From Variovorax sp. V93 (lineage in GTDB: Bacteria > Pseudomonadota > Gammaproteobacteria > Burkholderiales > Burkholderiaceae_C): a stretch of DNA of 64,000 nucleotides. The notes under the pieces are model-generated. The model made no database searches. It saw nothing but the letters and a program-made list of their open reading frames with translations, and was not told the origin of the DNA. Made by a program: the position numbers and the translations under genes. This document shows positions 1 through 11,152 of this stretch, in pieces. The stretch is from contig NZ_AP028669.1 in NCBI RefSeq assembly GCF_041154485.1, positions 1 through 64,000 on the forward strand, read 5' to 3'. Each line of letters starts with the position of its first letter. The stretch's first letter is position 1.

Positions 1-1380
<1,380 letters not shown>

Positions 1381-1469
1381 TCCCGGATGTCATCAGGCAT
1401 GCCCCTCGCAACAGCGGAGAATGGCGTCTCAATGGCGGATTCAAAGAGATAAGAGAAGAGGAAGAAGAC

Positions 1470-2576
1470 ATGATCGTTTTGAAGGCTACCCAAGACAAGG
1501 TCCTCGCCGCGCTGCAGTCGGTGGCTGGCATCGTGGAGCGGCGCCACACGCTGCCGATCCTGGCCAACGTGCTGATCCGCAAGACCGGCGGCCAGCTGCA
1601 GCTGACCACCAGCGACCTCGAGATCCAGATCCGCACCACGGCCGAGCTCGGCGGCGACGAAGGCAACTTCACCACCACCATCGGCGCGCGCAAGCTGATC
1701 GACATCCTGCGCACCATGCCGGCCGACCAGACCGTGAGCCTCGAATCGAGCGCGAGCAAGCTGGTGCTCAAGGGCGGCAAGAGCCGCTTCACGCTGCAGT
1801 CGCTGCCGGCCGAGGACTTTCCGCTGGTGCAGGAAGCCGCCAACTTCGGCCCGGTCTTCAGCGTGCCGCAAAAGACGCTGAAGGACCTGCTCTCGCAGGT
1901 TTCCTTTGCCATGGCCGTGCACGACATCCGCTACTACCTGAATGGCATCCTGTTCGTGGCCGAAGGCAAGCAGCTGAGCCTGGTGGCCACCGACGGCCAC
2001 CGCCTGGCGTTCTCGTCGGCCACGCTCGACGTCGAGGTGCCGCGCCAGGAAGTCATTCTTCCGCGCAAGACCGTGCTCGAGATGCAGCGCCTGCTGTCGG
2101 ACGCCGAAGGCGCCATCGAGATGCAGTTTGCGAACAACCAGGCCAAGTTCAGCTTCGGCGGCATGGAGTTCGTCACCAAGCTGGTCGAGGGCAAGTTCCC
2201 CGACTACAACCGCGTGATTCCCAAGAACCACAAGAACAGCGTCACGCTCGGCCGCGCGCCGCTTCTGGCCAGCCTGCAGCGCACCGCCATCCTGACGAGC
2301 GAGAAGTTCAAGGGCGTGCGCCTGAACATCGAGCCCGGCACGCTGCGCATTGCGTCGAACAACGCCGAGCAGGAAGAGGCGCAGGACGAACTCGACATCG
2401 ACTACGGCGGCGACGCCATCGAGATCGGTTTCAACGTGACCTACCTGATCGACGCGCTGTCCAACATGGACCAGGACATGGTGAAGCTGGACCTGGCCGA
2501 CTCCAACAGCTCGGCCCTCTTGACCATCCCCGAGAACGCATCCTTCAAGTACGTCGTGATGCCGATGCGAATCTAG
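1470..2576 (+). CDS. dnaN: DNA polymerase III subunit beta (sliding clamp)
   Basis: This is the beta clamp, which encircles DNA and tethers polymerase III and other replication or repair proteins. The 368-residue length matches the family (366 in E. coli). It starts MIVLKATQDKVLAALQSVAGIVERRHTLPILANVLI and ends in the highly conserved VVMPMRI. The start has a purine-rich GAAGAGGAAGAAG stretch just upstream. It lies between dnaA and gyrB, the standard order. A hairpin follows it before gyrB, so the two may be only partly co-transcribed. Confidence 0.99.
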   Translation: MIVLKATQDKVLAALQSVAGIVERRHTLPILANVLIRKTGGQLQLTTSDLEIQIRTTAELGGDEGNFTTTIGARKLIDILRTMPADQTVSLESSASKLVLKGGKSRFTLQSLPAEDFPLVQEAANFGPVFSVPQKTLKDLLSQVSFAMAVHDIRYYLNGILFVAEGKQLSLVATDGHRLAFSSATLDVEVPRQEVILPRKTVLEMQRLLSDAEGAIEMQFANNQAKFSFGGMEFVTKLVEGKFPDYNRVIPKNHKNSVTLGRAPLLASLQRTAILTSEKFKGVRLNIEPGTLRIASNNAEQEEAQDELDIDYGGDAIEIGFNVTYLIDALSNMDQDMVKLDLADSNSSALLTIPENASFKYVVMPMRI

Positions 2577-2608
2577 AAGCCAGAAAACACAGCGCCTTGC
2601 GCAGACAG

Positions 2609-2632
2609 CCCGCGGCCCTCCGCGGGTTTGCG
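2609..2632 (+). terminator. Hairpin between dnaN and gyrB
   Basis: A 7-base perfect stem CCCGCGG / CCGCGGG with a CCCT loop lies at 2609-2626 and is followed by TTTGCGCTTT. The T-tract is interrupted, so it may be a weak or attenuating terminator after dnaN rather than a full stop. Confidence 0.5.
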
Positions 2633-2698
2633 CTTTCAAGAGGCAGGAAAAACCGGCTCCGAGAGCCCGAGAAATCCCGTGAATGCCGTGAGAGATAG

Positions 2699-5335
<2,637 letters not shown>

Positions 5336-5343
5336 TCGATCGG

Positions 5344-5871
5344 TCAGCGGCAGCCCAGCCGGAACCGCCGGTCCCGGGCCTGCTGTCTCTGCCCGCGCAG
5401 CCAGTCCTGCATGGCCGCGCCCTGCGGCCGCCGCGCCGCGGTGTCGAGCGACTTGACGTGGGCGTCGAGCGCATCGCACTCGGCTCCTGTGTCGCCAGCG
5501 GCATTGCGAGCCGGCTCGCGCTCAAGGGACTGCTGCTGCGCCGCAAGTGCGGCGCTATTCCGATTCGACGCAGCTCGCGCCTCGAGGCTCATTCCGTCCA
5601 CCAGATTCTGATTGCGATCCAGCCGAACGGTCGTGGCGGTCGAGCCTGCGGGGCAGGGCCCGTCCGAATAGGCGGTGCTGCCTGCCGCATTCGTGCATTT
5701 GCTGACCTCGCGAAATGGCGAGGCCGCTGGGCCAGTGAACGGGCCGCGACCGGGGTTTTCAGATCGAGCGATGCACGCGAACACCCTTCCGGCCGCCTCG
5801 GCCGCCCTGCACCATCCGCGCGACACGCGCCAGCCCGCCAGTGCCGCTTGCCGCGCGGCCGACCAGCGCAC
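5344..5871 (-). CDS. DUF4124-like cysteine-containing protein
   Basis: Function unknown. The core KCTNAAGSTAYSDGPCPAGS matches the conserved DUF4124 pattern (K-C-x-x-x-x-G-x-x-x-Y-S-D-x-P-C). The C-terminal half, ECDALDAHVKSLDTAARRPQGAAMQDWLRGQRQQARDRRFRLGC, resembles that of periplasmic DUF4124 proteins. The start is uncertain. The longest frame overlaps the next gene by 113 bases and shows no clean signal peptide, and a GTG at 5784 is an alternative but its GGAAGG lies too close. It is convergent with gyrB. A frameshift joining it to the upstream membrane ORF cannot be excluded. Confidence 0.6.
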   Translation of the reverse strand: MRWSAARQAALAGWRVSRGWCRAAEAAGRVFACIARSENPGRGPFTGPAASPFREVSKCTNAAGSTAYSDGPCPAGSTATTVRLDRNQNLVDGMSLEARAASNRNSAALAAQQQSLEREPARNAAGDTGAECDALDAHVKSLDTAARRPQGAAMQDWLRGQRQQARDRRFRLGCR

Positions 5872-6034
5872 CGCCGGCGGCGCCCGCCAGCAGGCGTCGC
5901 GGCAGCGAATGGCTGCGCCCCGCGGTCAAGAGCAGCAGGAGGCCGGCACCAAGCACGGCAAGGTGCTCGCCGGGGAAGCCGCGCCGTTGCGCGTCCATTC
6001 TTCGCATGGCTTCGATCCTGGATCCGATGGTCAT
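5759..6034 (-). CDS. Small membrane protein of unknown function
   Basis: A 91-residue protein beginning MTIGSRIEAMRRMDAQRRGFPGEH. One hydrophobic helix (about residues 26-38, LAVLGAGLLLLLTA) is followed by a second Ala/Gly-rich weakly hydrophobic segment (LLAGAAGGALVGRAA). The start is chosen at an ATG preceded by AAAAGGAGCTTCAA, a strong ribosome site, rather than at the longer open frame. No function is recognised. Its 3' end overlaps the DUF4124-like gene, suggesting coupled translation. It has no enzymatic motif. Confidence 0.65.
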   Translation of the reverse strand: MTIGSRIEAMRRMDAQRRGFPGEHLAVLGAGLLLLLTAGRSHSLPRRLLAGAAGGALVGRAASGTGGLARVARMVQGGRGGRKGVRVHRSI

Positions 6035-6334
6035 TTGAAGCTCCTTTTCTGTACGAACTTTCTTCATAGCGAGCGGTTCGGTGCACCTCTGTAGGCGCCG
6101 AGGACGTGCACCGCGTCGAATCGGGCCCACAGCGCGGCACTCTCAGGGTTTTCATTGGGAAGAACCTCCGAAAGGGCGCCGGCGCCCGTCACACGCCTGT
6201 CATCAGCTATTAAAACAATAGCGTTCAGTACTTCCCCGAGGATCCTTCCTCGTAAACGCTATATCTAGCCCGACTCTTGCTAAGCAAAATCCTCGACGGA
6301 TTTCACGTCACCCCATGATCGAGGACTCGAAGCA
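6035..6334. other. Intergenic region with a GCTATT hairpin
   Basis: No gene is seen in these 300 bases between two divergent genes. The stretch around 6200-6300 is AT-richer than its surroundings and must hold promoters for the flanking genes, but I cannot pick convincing -35/-10 pairs. It contains one copy of the short GCTATT-loop-AATAGC element at 6206-6222. Confidence 0.6.
6206..6222. repeat. GCTATT-AAAAC-AATAGC hairpin repeat, copy 1
   Basis: A perfect 6-base stem GCTATT / AATAGC with a 5-base AAAAC loop. Close relatives occur at 7561-7579 and 42397-42417, all intergenic, so it appears to be a dispersed short palindromic element rather than a gene-specific terminator. Confidence 0.7.
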
Positions 6335-6847
6335 ATGAACCTTATGCGTCTGCGGCAGCCGGTGGCTGCATTGGTACTGGGCGGCACAGCAGCATTCTTC
6401 GGGGCGATGACATCGGCCCATGCGTTCTCGAACCCGCCCATCCAGATGGCGCAGGGCGTCGAATACATGTGCGGCGGCACGAACAAGGCCGAGGCCGCCT
6501 TCATGCAGATGGTGTCGCCGCGATGGGCGGCCACCATCGAGTTCGGCATCAACGACAGCGCGCAGCGCGGCAATTTCCCGGTGCGCGCGGCGGTCCAGGT
6601 GCGCGAGAAGTACACGGGCCGCCCCGTGATGGAAGCGCAGTCGCACGGGCCGTACATGCTTGCGCGGCTGGATCCGGGCGCCTACGACGTGAACGTGACG
6701 CTCGGCGGCCTCACGATGACGCAGACGCTGACGGTGATTGCGGGCGTGCCGGCCCGGGCGGTGTTCATGTGGCCGTCGAACTTCGACATGGCCTCGGTGA
6801 TGCCGCCGATGCCGCAGGCACTCGCGCAGACCTCGGCGGCGCGCTGA
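6335..6847 (+). CDS. Secreted protein, tandem paralogue 1
   Basis: A 170-residue protein with a Sec signal peptide (LRQPVAALVLGGTAAFFGAMTSAHAF, cleavage likely after AHA). The mature part has a beta-rich pattern around AAVQVREKYTGRPVMEAQSHGPYMLARLDPGAYDVNVTLGG, resembling a carboxypeptidase-regulatory or Greek-key beta domain. The next gene (6984-7472) is a clear paralogue. Shared positions include NPPI-M--G-EYM-GG, -APRW-AT-EF-I-D, GP-M-ARLDPG-Y-V and PAR--F-WP. No catalytic motif is visible. Function is unknown and periplasmic location is inferred from the signal peptide. Confidence 0.8.
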   Translation: MNLMRLRQPVAALVLGGTAAFFGAMTSAHAFSNPPIQMAQGVEYMCGGTNKAEAAFMQMVSPRWAATIEFGINDSAQRGNFPVRAAVQVREKYTGRPVMEAQSHGPYMLARLDPGAYDVNVTLGGLTMTQTLTVIAGVPARAVFMWPSNFDMASVMPPMPQALAQTSAAR

Positions 6848-6867
6848 GCTTCCCCTCTGTCTTCTTT

Positions 6868-6896
6868 CCCGGCCCCGGCCGGGTCCGGCCCTTTTC
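6868..6896 (+). terminator. Possible terminator between the paralogues
   Basis: A GC-rich self-complementary run (CCCGGCC, GGCCGGG, then TCCGGCCC) ends in CTTTTCGTT, 20 bases after the stop codon of the first paralogue. Several alternative pairings are possible, so the structure is only suggestive. Confidence 0.35.
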
Positions 6897-6983
6897 GTTA
6901 AGCCTTGCCTAAGCCGTGCGCCGCACAGTGGCGCCGTGGCCTTCCCCAGCCACGCAGACTGGCAAGCAAGAAAGGACCAGACC

Positions 6984-7472
6984 ATGATCCCCCGGATTTC
7001 ATCGCAGACGCGGCCCCTGGCGGCCGCCATGCTGTGCGGCGCCGTTCTTCTCGCGGCGCTTTCCTCTTCGGCGCACGCAACGTTCAACCCGCCGATCCGC
7101 ATGACGCACGGCATCGAATACATGAGCGGCGGCATCGGCAGCGACGAGGCCAAGCTGATGGAGACGGTGGCGCCGCGCTGGCCGGCCACCTTCGAATTCG
7201 CGATCAAGGACCACAAGGGCGCCGAGTTCGCCTCCGACGTGCGCGTGACCGTGCGCGACAGCCACGGCACGGCGCTGCTCGACAACGTGGAGTCGGCCGG
7301 TCCGTTCATGGTGGCGCGGCTCGACCCGGGCACCTATGAAGTGGAGGCTCGCTTGCGCGGAAACACGCTCAAACAGACGCTGCAGATCAGGCCCGGCACG
7401 CCCGCTCGGGTGGCATTCGTGTGGCCGGCGGGCACCGATATGGCTTCTGCCGGCACGCGCGCGGTGCAGTGA
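6984..7472 (+). CDS. Secreted protein, tandem paralogue 2
   Basis: A 162-residue protein, paralogous to the gene immediately upstream, with its own signal peptide (TRPLAAAMLCGAVLLAALSSSAHA). The start is an ATG with AAAGGA eight bases upstream, not the earlier in-frame ATG at 6936. The mature part keeps the same beta-rich core VRVTVRDSHGTALLDNVESAGPFMVARLDPGTYEVEARLRGNTLKQTLQI and the final PARVAFVWPAGTDMAS. The tandem arrangement implies a local duplication followed by divergence. No function is recognised. The first paralogue has one mature cysteine (EYMCGG); this copy has serine there. Confidence 0.8.
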   Translation: MIPRISSQTRPLAAAMLCGAVLLAALSSSAHATFNPPIRMTHGIEYMSGGIGSDEAKLMETVAPRWPATFEFAIKDHKGAEFASDVRVTVRDSHGTALLDNVESAGPFMVARLDPGTYEVEARLRGNTLKQTLQIRPGTPARVAFVWPAGTDMASAGTRAVQ

Positions 7473-7560
7473 TCGGCGAGCACCGGCCCGGCGGCGGCGT
7501 GCCGGAACGGGGGGCTTTGCCGCTCACGCCGATCGCAGCGCACGCTATCCGGCTGCCCGG

Positions 7561-7579
7561 CGCTATAGAAAAAATAGCG
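7561..7579. repeat. CGCTAT-AGAAAAA-ATAGCG hairpin repeat, copy 2
   Basis: A perfect 6-base stem with a 7-base A-rich loop, related to the copies at 6206 and 42397. It sits just before the ribosome site of the metallophosphoesterase gene. Confidence 0.65.
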
Positions 7580-7604
7580 GGGCGCTGGCCGGAGACCGCC
7601 TTGA

Positions 7605-8852
7605 ATGCACGGCATGCGCCTTGCAGATGCCGTGTCCCGGGCCATGCCCGTTCCCATTGCCCCCATGCCGATACGTTCCCTGAGCGTGCTCACCGCGCTC
7701 CTGCATGTCTACATTGCGCTGCGCCTGCTGCCAGCGCTGGCCATGCTCACGCCGGCCTGGCCGCTCGCGCTGGCCGCGCTCGCCATCTCGGCCTTGACGA
7801 TCCCGCTGCCTTTTGTCTCGCGCCGCGCCGGACGCAAGGCCTCGACGGGCGAACTGCTCCAGTGGACGGGCCTGATCAGCATGGGCTGGTTCTCCTCGCT
7901 GTTCGTGTCGACGCTGCTGCGCGACGCGGGGCTGCTGCTCGCCTGGCTCGCGAGCGTGCTGTTCGGCGCAACGGTGCCCTGGCATGCCGTGCTGCCCTGG
8001 AGCGCGATGGCCGTGCTGGTGCTGGCCACGCTGGTGTCGATGGTGGGCTTCCTCAATGCCCGCCGCACCGCGGACGTGAAGCGCGTCGAGGTTCCGATCC
8101 GCGGGCTGCCCGCGGCGCTCGAGGGCTTCACGATTGCGCAGCTCAGCGACATCCACGTCGGTCCGACGATCAGGAACGCCTACATCCAGCGCATCGTCGA
8201 CGCGGTGAACCGGCTCGGCGCCGATGCCATCGCGATCACCGGCGACCTGGTGGACGGCAGCGTGGCCGAGCTGCGCGAGCACATTGCGCCGCTGGCCGGC
8301 CTGCGCGCGCGCCACGGCACCTTCGTCGTCACCGGCAATCACGAGTACTACGCGGGCGCGCATGCATGGATCGACGAGCTGCGCAGGCTGGGCCTGAAGG
8401 TGCTGCTCAATGAGCACGTGGTGCTGCAGACGCGCAACGTGCGCGGCGCCCAGAACGACGAAGAGCTGTTCGAGAGCCAGCTGGTGCTGGCGGGCGTGAC
8501 CGACTACACCGCCGGCCACTTCGACGCCGCGCACGCCAGCGACCCGCACCTGGCGCTGTTCGATGCGCCGCCGCTGGTGCACACGCGGGTGCTGCTTGCG
8601 CACCAGCCGCGCAGCGCGACGCTGGCGGCCCAGGCCGGCTACCAGTTGCAGCTGTCGGGCCACACGCACGGCGGCCAGTTCTTTCCGTGGAACCTGTTCG
8701 TGCCGATGCAGCAGCCCTTCACCGCCGGCCTGCACCGGCTGCACGACATGTGGGTCTACGTGAGCCGCGGCACCGGCTACTGGGGGCCGCCCAAGCGCTT
8801 TGGCGCGCCGTCCGAGATCACGTTGTTGACGCTGGTGATGGCGCGCGGCTGA
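7605..8852 (+). CDS. Membrane-anchored metallophosphoesterase (YaeI-like)
   Basis: A calcineurin-like metallophosphoesterase. About 130 N-terminal residues form several hydrophobic segments. The catalytic domain then shows the family blocks in order: QLSDIHVGPTI (D-x-H), AITGDLVDGS (G-D-x-x-D), VTGNHEYYAG (G-N-H-E), and QLQLSGHTHGGQFFPW (G-H-x-H). All metal ligands are present. Length (415 residues) and architecture fit the membrane phosphodiesterase group that includes E. coli YaeI. The substrate is unknown. The start at 7605 has GGAGA at a 9-base spacing; later ATGs at 7644 and 7665 are possible. Confidence 0.88.
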   Translation: MHGMRLADAVSRAMPVPIAPMPIRSLSVLTALLHVYIALRLLPALAMLTPAWPLALAALAISALTIPLPFVSRRAGRKASTGELLQWTGLISMGWFSSLFVSTLLRDAGLLLAWLASVLFGATVPWHAVLPWSAMAVLVLATLVSMVGFLNARRTADVKRVEVPIRGLPAALEGFTIAQLSDIHVGPTIRNAYIQRIVDAVNRLGADAIAITGDLVDGSVAELREHIAPLAGLRARHGTFVVTGNHEYYAGAHAWIDELRRLGLKVLLNEHVVLQTRNVRGAQNDEELFESQLVLAGVTDYTAGHFDAAHASDPHLALFDAPPLVHTRVLLAHQPRSATLAAQAGYQLQLSGHTHGGQFFPWNLFVPMQQPFTAGLHRLHDMWVYVSRGTGYWGPPKRFGAPSEITLLTLVMARG

Positions 8853-8876
8853 ACGCGCCGGCGCGCTCAGCCGCGC
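8843..8876. terminator. Inverted repeat joining two convergent gene ends
   Basis: A 10-base perfect inverted repeat GCGCGGCTGA / TCAGCCGCGC contains the stop codons of both convergent genes, and the 14-base loop ACGCGCCGGCGCGC is itself largely self-complementary. There is no U-tract. It could act as a bidirectional 3'-end structure. Confidence 0.5.
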
Positions 8877-9367
8877 AGTTCGGCGGCCAGCCGCCGGGCG
8901 TTCGAGGTGGCTGCGGCGTGGATCGGCTTCAGCCCTTCGCGCGCAATGCGCACGGCCGCGCCCGAAAGCCGGCTGGCCGTGCCCGCCGCCCGGGCCGTGG
9001 CTTGCACGAAGGCGTCGCTGCGCTCCGCAGCCTGCGCGGGGGTGACGCTGCCGGCCATTGACAGAAAGGCCCCGGCACTCAGAAGCCATTGCTGCAGCGC
9101 GCGGTTCGCCAGCGAGACATGGCTGCTGTGCCATTGCCTGACCATGGCGGCCCCCGATTCACCCGCGGCGGCGAGTTTTTCATTTCCCATGAGTTGAAAC
9201 TCCGCGAGATCGGCCGCGCTGGGCGCGAGCCCCGCCTTGGCCATGCGCCCGGTGCGCATCTGGATCACGGACCCGGAGGACAGCAGCATCTCCTGGGTCT
9301 TGAGGGCCACGTCGACCCACAGCATCAGCGGGTTGGACAGGCGAGCGACGGAGGTAAGGGATGGCAT
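8867..9367 (-). CDS. Phasin-like PHA granule-associated protein
   Basis: A 166-residue protein, Ala-rich and predicted largely helical, beginning MPSLTSVARLSNPLMLWVDVALKTQEMLLSSGSVIQMRTGRMA. The pattern of a short N-terminal motif, an amphipathic helix, then VRQWHSSHVSLANRALQQWLLSAGAF resembles the short phasin family that coats polyhydroxyalkanoate granules. There is no signal peptide, consistent with a cytoplasmic location. The start at 9367 is preferred over the longer frame because the extra residues look non-coding, although no strong ribosome site is seen. Assignment rests on composition and remembered family pattern, so it is moderate. Confidence 0.6.
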   Translation of the reverse strand: MPSLTSVARLSNPLMLWVDVALKTQEMLLSSGSVIQMRTGRMAKAGLAPSAADLAEFQLMGNEKLAAAGESGAAMVRQWHSSHVSLANRALQQWLLSAGAFLSMAGSVTPAQAAERSDAFVQATARAAGTASRLSGAAVRIAREGLKPIHAAATSNARRLAAELRG

Positions 9368-9568
9368 GGGCGATCTATGAGGACGGATGAGCCCCACTAT
9401 AGACGCGAGGCGCAGCAATTGCTGCACCGCAACAAAATCGACTCCGCATTTCTGTTGAACAAGTCCTACTTTCCGACATGGCAATAGCCTCGGCCCAAGG
9501 CGCGGACCGCTGCGGAAAGTAATTATTTCTTTTCTTTCCTTTCATTATTTGCAGATAACAACCACATC

Positions 9569-10144
9569 ATGAAAGCACACAGGTCCGCGTCCCTCGGGGC
9601 CGCCGTGTTCGCAGGCGTCCTGAGCCTGCTGGGCGCACCGGCTCATGCCTTCGAAGACAGCGCGCGCGGCTTTTATTTCGAGGGCGGCCATGCGCCGCAT
9701 GGCGACAAGGGCGGCACCGAGTCGGCCACGGTGGGCGTGACGCTGCCGTGGTCGCCGCGCCAGCCGGTGCACGAAGGGGCGCTCACTTCGTACTGGGATC
9801 TGTTCGCGAGCCATTGGCATGCGCCGGCCCTGGGCAGCGGTTCGCGCAACTACACCCAGATCGGCGCGATCTACACCTGGCGCTACCGCTTCGACAGCGG
9901 CAGCTCGCCGTGGTTTGCCGAAGGCGGCGTCGGCGGCACGGTGATGGACCACCTCTACAGGACGCCCGACCGGACCTTCAGCACCGCGTTCCAGTTCACC
10001 GAAGTGCTGGGCGTGGGACGCAGTTTCGGCGAGAACGGCAAGCATGAACTGACATTGCGGCTGCAGCATTTTTCGAACGCCGGCATCAAGAAACCCAACC
10101 CGGGCGAAAACTTTGTCCGGCTGCGCTACACCTATCGCTTCTAG
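9569..10144 (+). CDS. pagL: Lipid A 3-O-deacylase, PagL family
   Basis: An outer-membrane beta-barrel esterase that removes the 3-O acyl chain from lipid A. The 191-residue precursor has a signal peptide ending in APAHA, alternating beta-strand patterns (TQIGAIYTWRYRF, FAEGGVGGTVM), and the PagL signature ELTLRLQHFSNAGIKKPNPGENF near the C-terminus. That signature carries the catalytic His and Ser (about residues 167 and 169) and a downstream Glu. It ends in the outer-membrane-type YTYRF with terminal Phe. It converges on the next gene so tightly that the two stop codons share the bases CTAG. Confidence 0.9.
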   Translation: MKAHRSASLGAAVFAGVLSLLGAPAHAFEDSARGFYFEGGHAPHGDKGGTESATVGVTLPWSPRQPVHEGALTSYWDLFASHWHAPALGSGSRNYTQIGAIYTWRYRFDSGSSPWFAEGGVGGTVMDHLYRTPDRTFSTAFQFTEVLGVGRSFGENGKHELTLRLQHFSNAGIKKPNPGENFVRLRYTYRF

Positions 10145-11112
10145 CGCTTCAACGGCGCGGTATGCCGCCAGCGCCGCGCGCGCAGTTCGGTGACGAAGTA
10201 CGCCACCGTGGCCACGCCCAGCGGCAACAGGTAGTAGAGCCCGCGGTAGACCAGCAGCACGCCCAGCAGCCGGCCTTGCGCCACCTCATGCGAGAGCAGG
10301 GCAAGGAACACCGCCTCCAGTACACCCAGGCCCGCCGGCACGTGCGTGACCACGCCGGCCACAGCGGCCACCAGCAGCACCGCGAGCACCGTGTGGTAGG
10401 CCACCGCGCCCTGCAGCAGGACCCAGATCACGCTGCCGATCAGCGCCCAGTTCAGGCACGACATGGCCAGCTGCAGCCAGGCCATCCGAAGAGAGGGCAC
10501 CTTGAACGGATAGTGGCGCAGCCGGAACACGTGCCCGCTGGCCAGGGCGCACAGCACGAAGTAGCCCGCGGCCAGCAGCAGCAGCACCGCGCCCAGGATG
10601 CGGAGCCCGCCATTGCCGACCTTCCATTCGGCCGGCAGCGCCAGTGGCCAGAAGCAGAAGGCCAGGCCGGCCACCACCAGGTAGCCGAGCCAGTTGGTCA
10701 GCATGCTGAAGCCGAGCACGCGCGTGATGGTGCCGTTGGGAAGGCCCAGCCGCGAATAGAGCCGGTAGCGGAACGCCACGCCGCCCACCAGCGAACCGAG
10801 GTTGAGGTTGAAGGCATAGCTGATGAAGGTCACGCCCATGACGGTGCGGGCGCCGAGCGGATGGCGCGTGAGATGGCGGCCCAGCAGGTCGTAGGTGCTG
10901 TAGGTGGCAAAGCTGCCGGCCGCTAGCGCGCCGGCCAGCCACAGCGTGGCCGCGGGCAGCGCGCGCATGGCATCGAACACCTCCTGCCAGTCGATGGAAC
11001 GCGCCTGGCTCACGAGCAGCCAGGCGATCAGGCCGAAGAAGGCCCAGACCGCGCTGCGCCGCAGCCAGGGCCACCAGGGCCGGCGCGCGAGTCTCGCGGT
11101 GCGTGTGGTCAC
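10141..11112 (-). CDS. YbhN/UPF0104 family flippase-like membrane protein
   Basis: A 323-residue polytopic membrane protein of the lysylphosphatidylglycerol synthetase transmembrane-region family (E. coli YbhN). The Arg-rich N-terminus precedes about eight hydrophobic helices, with the family motif YAFNLNLGSLVGGVAFRYRLYSRLGL. The GTG start at 11112 is supported by GGAGG eight bases upstream, whereas the longer frame would run into clsB. It is the last gene of the nuclease-clsB-ybhN operon, which E. coli also has as ybhP-clsB-ybhN. A role linked to phospholipid handling is inferred from that conserved linkage. Confidence 0.85.
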   Translation of the reverse strand: MTTRTARLARRPWWPWLRRSAVWAFFGLIAWLLVSQARSIDWQEVFDAMRALPAATLWLAGALAAGSFATYSTYDLLGRHLTRHPLGARTVMGVTFISYAFNLNLGSLVGGVAFRYRLYSRLGLPNGTITRVLGFSMLTNWLGYLVVAGLAFCFWPLALPAEWKVGNGGLRILGAVLLLLAAGYFVLCALASGHVFRLRHYPFKVPSLRMAWLQLAMSCLNWALIGSVIWVLLQGAVAYHTVLAVLLVAAVAGVVTHVPAGLGVLEAVFLALLSHEVAQGRLLGVLLVYRGLYYLLPLGVATVAYFVTELRARRWRHTAPLKR

Positions 11113-11152
11113 TGGGCGGCCTCCATGCGCTTTCGGAACGGCCGGTGGGCGC

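Noticed and set aside
6299..6318. CreB-like direct repeat near 6300 (TTTCACGTCACC)
   Set aside because: The spacing and second half do not match TTCAC-N6-TTCAC.
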